Part shown: piece after piece, positions 56,023-64,000 of the stretch | Layout of the letters: each line of letters opens with the position of its first letter | Position numbering within the stretch: the first letter of the stretch is position 1 | Source: Tricholomella constricta | Taxonomy: Eukaryota; Basidiomycota; Agaricomycetes; Agaricales; Lyophyllaceae | Assembly (NCBI GenBank): GCA_013368375.1 | Contig: JAACJP010000026.1 | Span: forward strand, 62,001-126,000 | Length of the DNA: 64,000 bases | Direction: 5' to 3' | The notes under the pieces: generated by a model | The model's database searches: none | Told to the model about the DNA's origin: nothing | Seen by the model: the letters and a program-made list of their open reading frames with translations, nothing else | Made by a program: the position numbers and the translations under genes

Positions 56023-56870
56023 ATGTCAAGCAGATTAGATCCGGCCTGTCTGATAGTACAAAGATCACATGGGACGACATTGCAAGGGAGGCCATCACCC
56101 TCTCAGTGGAATATCCCCGTCTCTTTACTAGGCCTTCAGGAATTGGGAAGCCAATTCTGGCCTTTTCTTCCGAGCCGAAGTATTCTGAAGCCCTATCTTA
56201 TATCTCCTTTGCAAAGAAGCAGCAGCTATTCAATGTGACCGGGGAGATGAAGCCCACGACTTTTCAATTCCTTCATAATGTGGAAAATCAGGACGGCGTT
56301 CCTCTTCCAGATGGGATGAGACGACAGTGATTTGATGCGTGGAAACCCCATGGCACGTTGGTCCGCAAGGAACGAAAAGGTATGTTGACACTGGACAGTG
56401 ATTTCACGACTTTACGTTTAAAATGATTTGGGAAAAGCGTCTCTCCAAAGCACTGCAGCTTGACAGCGCATGTTCGAGCTTCATCTACGCTTTACTCTGA
56501 ACGAAGTCGTTTTCAGTGATTATACTGCACTAGCGAATCAGGCAAAGAGGTATTCTTGTTATCCCGCATCATCAGCCGACTAAACAAACTTATCTCACCG
56601 CAGTCACATCAGTATACATATATCTGCCGTTGTCCACGAAGCAAAAATGCAGCCGCTTCGAACGGTCATGTCGGCTACTCATCTCAGGCCGTTGATAGAG
56701 AAGGTTGGAGATCGTCAAATGGACCCCTTTACTTTTCAAGCCACTCTGATGCAATGGAGGAGCCATGGACCGATCCTGAGCAAATGGGCTCCACGTTCCC
56801 GCCTTTCGGGGCATCAATGCCGGAGGGTCGCGCGTTTCACGATGATAGGACCGGATACTCAAGGACACCA
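56023..56870 (+). pseudogene. Decayed VPS4-like copy downstream of VPS4
   Basis: Two islands keep Vps4 similarity in the right order. Near 56060, ITWDDIAREAITLSVEYPRLFT parallels [12 protein letters not shown]...[11 protein letters not shown]. Near 56647, MQPLRTVMSATH parallels [12 protein letters not shown]. Walker A, Walker B and the rest are not preserved, and frames change between islands. Same strand as VPS4, about 0.9 kb downstream, so probably a tandem duplicate. Confidence 0.65.
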
Positions 56871-57225
56871 GGAGGGGGCGAAAAATTCGGTTTATTTCTA
56901 TTCATGTTTGATGATTTTCCTTGGTTGCTCAAGTGCATTTCTAGCGGATGATAGAACATAGGATCTACCTTTTATGCGGTTTCGTTTTAACGAGGCTGCT
57001 GTTCACACAGGAAAGAATCACAATTCGCCACTCGGCTTCAATACGATGTATAGTGTTCAAGCTCTCACGGAATCACACCGCTACTTGTCAAATGTATACA
57101 CGATCTATTGATCTACACAATGTCTTATCACACAGAAGCTCTACACGAGGCACATGCCAAACTTTATATGGTGCGCTGCGTCTTATCTACAGCTTGTAAG
57201 TTACTTTACTTTGACAGCCACCTCG

Positions 57226-59485
57226 ATGCCTGAACCATCCAAGCCCGAAAAGGCAGTGCCCGTCGTTGGTACAATCGTACAGGATAAAGATTTCTCTGTG
57301 AGGCAGGCAGACGACCTGAAATTGGCTGAATTGGGTCTGTGATTCTCTTGAATATTTCTTCAACTACTATTTACAGTGTTTTCCTGCCTCAGGATACAAG
57401 AGCCAATTCAAGCGAGAATTCTCGCTGATGGAAACGGCTTCCTTCGCCTTCTCTATCATGGCTCTCGTCGCCTCGATATCGGCGACGTTGGAGTTCGGTC
57501 TCGTCAGCGGTGGGCATGTCGGTCTCGTTTTCGGATGGCTCATCCCTTGTATCTTTGTGATGTTTGTCGCGCTTTCGATGGCTGAACTAGCTTCCTCTAT
57601 GCCGTACGCTTTCGCCAATTATTCAATATAAATTTTCTGAGCTTCAACAGGACAAGCGCTGGTCTATATTTCTTCTCCGCAAAATTGGCGCCGTCCAAGT
57701 ATGCGCCACTGGCGAGTTGGATCACAGGTGCCGCTTTCCTCTTTCGAACCGGCTACCTAGATGTTTAGATTATTTACATCCTTAGGTTGGGCTAACATAA
57801 CCGGCCAGGTAGCCTTAGTATGCTCCATCGACTTCAATTGCGCACAGATGATCGCCTCGGCCATCTCCGTCGCCTCAGATGGTGCGACGAACCTTTCTTC
57901 CGGCGCGACGTACGGAATGCTTCTCGCCATTCTTTTCTCGCATGGGGTTCTCTGCTCTGCTGCGACATCAATAATAGCCAAGCTTAACATATTCTACGTG
58001 CTTTTGAACGGTGATTCCTGCTATCTTTCGAACACAAAAAAAGGCTGAATCTGATCGTCAGCTCTCCAGTCGGCACATTTATGGCGGCCATAATTGCCAT
58101 GTTGGTGTTGTCGGAAGACAAAGTGTCCGCCAAGGATGCCTTTTTCTTGTTTGAAAACAATTCAGGATGGTCCAACGGTGAGATGTCATGTCGCTCTTTA
58201 CACGGAGGGCGACATGCTAAGGCCAAGTAATAGATGGATGGGCGTTCATGCTTGCCTTTACCACGCCCATGTGGATATTGACCGGATGTGAAATGATCCA
58301 CCTCACCTTCTAATACTCTCACCTTCTCATTTCACTATGAAGATGACTCCGCTGTGCACATATCCGAAGAAATCACAGGTGCCAGTAGAGCAGTACCTAT
58401 CGCCATCTTGGTGAGTGACTCATTGTCATTAGAATGCCGACTCGTGATCTTTCAGGTGGGAGTTGGGGCAACAGCGATTCTAGGCTGGGTTCTCCTTATC
58501 GCGACTAGCTTCGTCATTCCCTCCATGACCAAGCTGCTCGGCACCAACCTCCCATTACCGATGGCACAGGTTTTCCTTGACACTTTGGGCAAACGAGGAA
58601 TGCTTGCGATATGGGCTTGCATCATCCTAGTACAGGTTTGTTGTTCCCGTTCCCTGTCCTTCCAGCATTTTTCATTACTCGAGGGTTGCCTTGGCAGTAC
58701 TCGTCGGGTGTGGCCCAAGGTGTCGACGCATCAAGGGCGGTTTTTGCTTTTGCTAGGTGAATGTTGGTAGATACCAACTTGTGCATCCCATTGAACCCCA
58801 GTCTTTCCAGAGATAATGCCCTTCCGGGTTCTAGGTGGTGGAAAGTGATCAATCCTCGCACTAGAACGCCCGTGAATGCAGTCTGGCTCGTCATGGCTGC
58901 CACCGCGATATGTGGGTTCTTGGGGTTTTCGCAAGCAGCATTGACGTCCCTTGCGGGGTAAGTCTGATCAAGCGCATTGCGACTAGCTATTGGGCCCTGA
59001 GACGACGCTCAAGGGCTTCCGTCATTGGACTGTACACGTCTTACGCCGCACCCATCTTCCTGAGAATAACCTACGGTCGAGATAAACTCGTTCCTGGCCC
59101 CTTCACCTGTAAGTAGATCGATCATTCAAGTTCATTTGATCCGATGCTCAATTACGTTCGTCGTTATAGTGGGCGCATGGTCAACGCCAGTCGGCGCTAT
59201 CGCCATTGCCTGGATTTCGTTTATAATAGTTCTCCTCTTCTTTCCCCCAGGCCAGCGGACTACCACGCAGGACATGAGTGAGCGGCACCGGACTAAGCCC
59301 CTCGGCTCACCCTCTCTGATTCCATCTTCTTCCTTACAGACTACACCGTTGTCATCATCATGGGCGTTTTCATTTTCGCCACAGCATCATGGGTGTTCTC
59401 GGCTCACAAATGGTTCAAAGGACCTGTTAGAAACATCGACGATGGGGCAGAAGATAAAGCGAGCTACGATGAAGAAAAGAGGTAA
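57226..59485 (+). CDS. APC-superfamily amino acid / GABA permease, many exons
   Basis: A plasma-membrane or vacuolar transporter of the fungal GABA/choline/amino-acid permease group. MPEPSKPEKAVPVV starts at 57226. After a first intron, YKSQFKREFSLMETASFAFSIM holds the first membrane segment. Further hydrophobic segments follow over about ten exons: GHVGLVFGWLIPCIFVMFVALSMAELASSMP, TSAGLYFFSAKLAPSKYAP, WANITGQVALVCSIDF. Also seen are the family motif GYDSAVHISEEITGASRAVP (split near 58290/58345), ATAILGWVLLIATSFVIPS and VIGLYTSYAAPIFLRI. The C-terminus, after the last membrane segment (VIIMGVFIFATASWVFSA), ends SYDEEKR at TAA 59485. Frames switch only at plausible introns. Substrate cannot be read from sequence. 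Confidence 0.8.
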
Positions 59486-59805
59486 ATGTATCGTCGAGAG
59501 TCTGATCTGCATGACAGTCCCATCATCAATTCACGGGGCCAGCCATGTAACACGATTGAACATGTCGCTTCCTAAAGAATCTACCCGTTCCTTTTTTTTT
59601 TTCGGATCATTCGTTCCCATCATACAAAAACGTTGAGTATTGAAGAACGTCGTGGTTATGGTATAGGACACAGTAAAAAAGTTGCACAGCCAAAGAAATC
59701 GCCGCGGACCATGAAAATTGCCAAGTTCCGACCAGACATTTGATTTTTGACATGGACAGCCACCGGGCACGGACCTGCCTCATACCAGCTCATACCGCGA
59801 ACATA

Positions 59806-60480
59806 ATGGATGAAGATGCTCTGAAGCCGGCTGAAATCCTCATCGACAAGCTGGCAAAGTATGCTCCTAAGTCTGTAGAAAATCCTTGTTCAAGCCTCTG
59901 TCAGAACTCCGCCCTTTTCACAGCTCTTGTTGGAATCTCAGGAATCCTGACAGCCTCTGGCAAAACGACGTTCGCACAAATCACACCAATGCGCTCCTCG
60001 CATCTGCTGTCAGAACCTGTTTCTCGAGGGCGCTTCTCGTCTGCCATGGACTGGATGGATGGTACCTCTCACCTCGATCAATGATCAATATTCAATTAAG
60101 TACCAGATCCGAAACTCATGACAGACGGGACGTTTGATGGACCGCGATACGTTGAATCTGTGCGCTCGCTGCGACCCCGGACACACCGATTGTCATCGCG
60201 CCGTCCTTCGATCACGCTCTGAAGGATTATACATATGTAGCTAAAATTCTTCTGGATGAACCATGGTATATCCAGACAGATCGACACTGACACTGCTCGA
60301 AGGAAGACTCGTAAAGCGCCATATTGTAACTTGCGTTGCCAAGGCATATTGTTTATTCCCCAAGGCGCTGGTTCGCAGGACTTGGACGCGTGCAAAGAAT
60401 CGCAACCCAAAAGAGGTCAAATGCGAGTAGCTCCTCGCAACGCTTGCCACTCACACCTTGACTTCGATTGGGACTTGATA
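59806..60480 (+). pseudogene. Decayed P-loop kinase (uridine kinase/phosphoribulokinase-like)
   Basis: MDEDALKPAEILIDKLAKYAP is followed by GISGILTASGKTTFAQ, a Walker A with two extra residues. Then in shifting frames come LVCHGLDGWYLSPRS, GTFDGPRYVESVRSLR, an IVIAPSFDHALKDYTYV-like stretch and LLDEPWY, then DTARRKTRK. These are in the order of fungal uridine-kinase-like ATPases (Yfh7-like). At least three frame changes and the altered P-loop mean it is not functional. Confidence 0.65.
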
Positions 60481-61747
60481 TAGTCAGCTTTATGTTATTC
60501 AGACAAGTATCCTCCCGCTGGCACTTAGCATTGTTGCGCCCTTGAAATGAACGACGAATAGCGAATTCTAGGGTGCAATGAGGAAAGACCCCGTCTGGGG
60601 AAGAATCACTCGACAGATGGCTTGCGAAATCCGCTTCCACTGGCCCAGCTCAAGCTCTCACAACCGCTGCCCGCGCCCTGCGTGGTCACACCACCCTATC
60701 ACAGGGACCTCTGGAATTCCAGGTGGCGCTCAACGTAGGAGCTGAGATGGTGGCGTCCTCTCATGGATGATTCTGTAAAGTGGAAACGGCCAACCTCACA
60801 TCGACACCTACATGTCGCAGACCGCCTTTGTTCTTACCGGCATCGCTTCGACGGTTTTGAATGGATACCTTGCCCCTGTACATCGATTCGGGTGAGTTAC
60901 TGCGAGTCATGCATTGGAACCATCCCCTGTCTCGAAGTCACGCGCGATGTCGGTCTGATTTCACCGGGTCACTCAAACCTCCCCTCCCCGATGCACTACT
61001 GGCAGGCAAGGACGACGGCTCCAGTTCTGCAACGGAACCTACCACCATGGCACCTCGGGCACGCTCCATGGCAATATGAGAGTTCGCCCCGGGAGAAGAA
61101 TACGTACCATGCGCATGTCGACGAAAAGCTACACCCACCTACGGTTTCCCCGCGCTGGCCCCCTCGGAACTGCTCCGAGTCCTCGGGAGGACGACGGATA
61201 GCTCGTTCTCTGGTCCTGGTCACGTAATTCTACCAACAAATCGATGAATTCTGTTGCACTGTGATTATTGAATTTGATTTTGATGGGTGATGATGTTCGT
61301 TGTTGAATCTCAGTACAGTATGCATGGATACATTGTACATAAATCATGAGATTCCCGTTTCTTACTTGGAACGCCATGCATGGATGTTACATTAGGCTTG
61401 CTTCTGGGTCCGGAATGGGTTAATGAGAATTGAAACTGGGGCCGGGGAGTATGCCTCCGGGATTGACAACGACATTGGAGTGGATTCGCATGTGAGGTAC
61501 GGTGATTCCTTAAGCTGTCGAGTGACATTGGACAGGGCACGACGATGTTGTCGACGGGATGGAGCGATGATCAAATGGATCTAAATTGAGCTATAATGAA
61601 AGAAGGTTGGAATTCGAAGCCCGTCATGCCGGCCGAGAACAGCCGTTGGATTGACTTTCGAGGATTGCGGCTGGGTCGTATAAGGACTTGCGCTATTATG
61701 CCTTCGCGCTCCTTATCTTCTTTTCCTCCTCGTCGTCGCACCCTACG
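60481..61747. other. Spacer and promoter region
   Basis: A possible start (MSQTAFVLTGIAS) at 60812 opens a short hydrophobic stretch, but I could not build a gene around it. The rest is upstream of the next gene. Confidence 0.35.
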
Positions 61748-63637
61748 ATGTCGGCGCCCCCCTTCTCTCTCCTCGAGTTCACTGAGCTAGTGGCGCTTGC
61801 CCTCGACACAGATCATGCCGATCGGTTCTCCGAATCATTCCTCCAGTTCGACCCTGCATTATTGACGCCGTCAAATACAAGCCCCAACAGCAGAAATTCC
61901 CTTGTCCCGTCAACATCGTCCAGCATGAGGCCGACGCCTTCAAGCCCCACGTCGGCTTGGGCTCCAAACTCACCCAGCCGTCCTCGCCAGATTCTCGACA
62001 AGATTAAGCGTCAGGCATATGCCTTCGTGTTGCGCAGCCCCGAGACGGAAAAATCACGCTCACAAGCACTGCAGCCTATTCCCACCTTCTCTCCATACGC
62101 CGCCAGCCACCACCTCTCGGGCTCCTCCTTCTTTGACGACGACGACGACGACCACTCGGGCGAGAACGGGCCTGCTGCATTCGCTCCTTATGTCCCCCTC
62201 GCCACCCGATATGAGCGTGCAGCAGCAGAAGTTCAGCCTCCTCCTCTTCCTGTGCAAAAGATACGCAACAACCAAGCATTGAGCATCTTCTCGCGGCCCT
62301 CCTCATCCGTCACTTCCCCCCCTCCCTCCCCCAAATCCACACGCTCCACTTCCACCACCTCATCAGCCGCTCCTATCACACCTACCAGCCCCCACTTCGC
62401 CGCCCACGAATCCTCCACCTCGTCTCTGGACGCAGCCTACGACCGCCGTTGGTCCCTCTGCACGGACGACTCATCCCCTTCCTCGGGTGCATCCTACCAG
62501 AACCATCCCTTTGCAATTTCGCAAGACGGCCACGACGACCAGGATCCGTTTGCTAAGGGCTCCGTCCAGGTCGTCCGGCACTCTTCTCATTCCCAGGATG
62601 GGTACGGCTATGGGTACCACCACCAGTCATCGTCCTCTAAACGCCGCTCTCGATCCGCTCGCAGGCGACGCACCGCACCTGCACCTTCGCGGCCTCCGCC
62701 TTCCGGCCCGCTCCCGACGCTCCCACCGTCAGCGCAGCCCTGCTCCCAATCCGACGCTGAATCAGGGGAAGGAGGGAGCACAGAGTGGACACTTAGGCTC
62801 GGCAATGGCAACATCAACAGCAATGTATTGGCTTGTGCCACCCCGCCATCTCCGCCCCCACTCGCAGAATCGACAAAGCCAAAGGGCAAGGCCCAAATCC
62901 TACGCATCCGCGTCGCCCCCTCGATGGCGTTCACCGATGTGCCGGTACAAGACTGGACCCTCTCCCTCCCGCTAAATGTTGCCGTCCCCTTAGCTTCGCC
63001 CACGTCCCCATCCTCGCCCTCACCACAGACATTCACACGCACACGCACGCGCTCAAGCTCCTTCCTCTCTCACACCTCTGAAACCTCCTGCTCTTCCGAC
63101 TCGCATCCTCCCTTGCGCTCTGCCCGCTCCCAGTGCCCCTCCTCATGGCACCCCACTCCGCCCCCCACCGCGTCCCTCCCCCCTCCTCCCCCCGTACCCC
63201 AACTCTACTTCCACCGCTCCCCCTCGCGCTCCTCTTCCTCCGCCTCCTCGTCTCGCTCCACTTCCAACCCCACCCGCACATCTGCACACATACCCAAGCC
63301 CCCACGCACCGCCGACTCGACCGCATCCACCGACTCGACAGCGACCATCGTGCCTGGCACCGTGCAGCACCAACGGGAACGCGACTGGGAGAGGGCGCTG
63401 GCGACCCTCACTGGGCCTGCGCCTGCGCCGTCTTCTCCTTCTCCCTCTTCGGCTTTTTACCAGGGGGACATGGAGGGAGTGGCAGAGGCAGAGACAGAGA
63501 AGGAAATAGAGGCAGACAGCGCGTCGCTGCTGTCTGGGTGTTCGGGCACGTATTACAGCGCGCGCTCGAGCTTTGGCAGCGCGTATGTGTCTGCGTCTGG
63601 GTATGCGTACCGCTCGAGCTGGGGGAGCCGCGCGTAA
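61748..63637 (+). CDS. Ser/Pro-rich protein of unknown function, single exon
   Basis: 629 aa from the Met at 61748 (MSAPPFSLLEF); an in-frame Met 60 bases upstream is also possible but would add an implausible hydrophobic leader. The N-terminus is a short helix (LLEFTELVALALDTDHADRFSE), then long Ser/Pro/Thr-rich regions, an Asp run (residues around 135), a basic patch (SSSKRRSRSARRRRT) and one ordered-looking stretch (AQILRIRVAPSMAFTDVPVQ). It ends in Ser/Tyr-rich SGYAYRSSWGSRA. No catalytic domain seen. The uninterrupted 1.9-kb frame with strong composition bias supports a real gene. Confidence 0.65.
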   Translation: MSAPPFSLLEFTELVALALDTDHADRFSESFLQFDPALLTPSNTSPNSRNSLVPSTSSSMRPTPSSPTSAWAPNSPSRPRQILDKIKRQAYAFVLRSPETEKSRSQALQPIPTFSPYAASHHLSGSSFFDDDDDDHSGENGPAAFAPYVPLATRYERAAAEVQPPPLPVQKIRNNQALSIFSRPSSSVTSPPPSPKSTRSTSTTSSAAPITPTSPHFAAHESSTSSLDAAYDRRWSLCTDDSSPSSGASYQNHPFAISQDGHDDQDPFAKGSVQVVRHSSHSQDGYGYGYHHQSSSSKRRSRSARRRRTAPAPSRPPPSGPLPTLPPSAQPCSQSDAESGEGGSTEWTLRLGNGNINSNVLACATPPSPPPLAESTKPKGKAQILRIRVAPSMAFTDVPVQDWTLSLPLNVAVPLASPTSPSSPSPQTFTRTRTRSSSFLSHTSETSCSSDSHPPLRSARSQCPSSWHPTPPPTASLPPPPPVPQLYFHRSPSRSSSSASSSRSTSNPTRTSAHIPKPPRTADSTASTDSTATIVPGTVQHQRERDWERALATLTGPAPAPSSPSPSSAFYQGDMEGVAEAETEKEIEADSASLLSGCSGTYYSARSSFGSAYVSASGYAYRSSWGSRA

Positions 63638-64000
63638 TTCAGATTAGAGATGGATTGAGAACAGAAAGGTCGTTGTGGTAGTCTCTCTTAATCCCCCCCT
63701 TCCTTGCCCTCGCTGCGAATTTTTGCGATTCGATTCCTCTTGGTCTTGGGCGCCGCCATGGACGCTGTGTATACCCTGCTCCTCCTGCTTTACCTTACCT
63801 GATCGTACCTTACCCACCCGTACGTAATACCCCCCCCCCAAATTCATCGCTGTCGCTTGTTTGCCTCTGCCTCTGCCCCTGCCTGTCCTCGTCATCGATC
63901 GATACACATACGATACACTCACGCTCCTTACCCTCGCTCGCTCTTTGCTTAACATACTCGGCACTCGGCACTGTACCCCTCGCCCCCCCACGCTCTTTAA
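63638..64000. other. 3' UTR and end of window
   Basis: No further gene supported; a 9-base C run is at about 63830. Confidence 0.5.

Noticed and set aside
60812..61080. Possible short membrane protein starting MSQTAFVLTGIAS
   Set aside because: After a plausible donor no downstream exon with convincing character could be found.
63640..63759. 39-aa basic frame on - (MAAPKTKRNRIAK...) at the window end
   Set aside because: Too short, lies in the 3' UTR of the neighbouring gene, and no family recognised.

Overview
This is a basidiomycete genome window, most likely from an Agaricomycete mushroom-forming fungus. Host genes carry many short introns of about 45-95 bp. Recognisable host genes include Esa1, ribosomal protein eL19, Vps4 and a Hal-type kinase. 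Two tRNA-Gln(CUG) genes contain introns. About 1-35 kb is a nest of transposable elements and about 38-64 kb is ordinary gene territory.

TE block, part 1 (1-14 kb). A Harbinger-like DNA transposon carries an apparently intact transposase on the + strand and, convergent to it, a DUF6818/SANT-like DNA-binding partner gene on the - strand. A full-length chromodomain Ty3/Gypsy element (Gypsy-A, 1928-12398, - strand) sits inside the last exon of the partner gene. It has identical 346-bp LTRs and a CCATG target duplication, and the partner reading frame continues exactly across the insertion. Gypsy-A is the most interesting object here. It has a textbook -1 frameshift signal at gag/pol, a Tf1-type 12-nt self-primer, two tandem retropepsin domains separated by one in-frame TGA, and a spliced antisense gene whose product carries a Gal4-type CX2CX6CX12CX2CX6C cluster.

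TE block, part 2 (15.3-28.7 kb). An old Ty1/Copia element (TSD ATATG) has a second Gypsy element (Gypsy-B, no chromodomain) inside its integrase. Gypsy-B holds a solo LTR (family C) in its pol. The Copia element also holds an unrelated solo LTR (family D) just before its RNase H. In these cases removing the insert restores, or nearly restores, the interrupted reading frame.

TE block, part 3 (30.6-35.2 kb). A 4.66-kb LTR element (Gypsy-C, TSD GCGGG) encodes gag, protease and an unknown third protein but no RT, RNase H or integrase. It lies about 130 bp upstream of a jacalin-like lectin gene (29.3-30.4 kb). A decayed inverted copy of the lectin gene lies at 37.4 kb.

Host block. In order: tRNA-Gln(-), ESA1(-), RPL19(-), tRNA-Gln(+), a Hal-family kinase(+), a short conserved three-exon gene(-), VPS4(+) followed by a decayed VPS4-like copy, a GABA/amino-acid permease(+), a decayed P-loop kinase, and a long Ser/Pro-rich protein(+). 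Several long intervals hold nothing I can support. All homology statements come from reading motifs by eye, without database searches.
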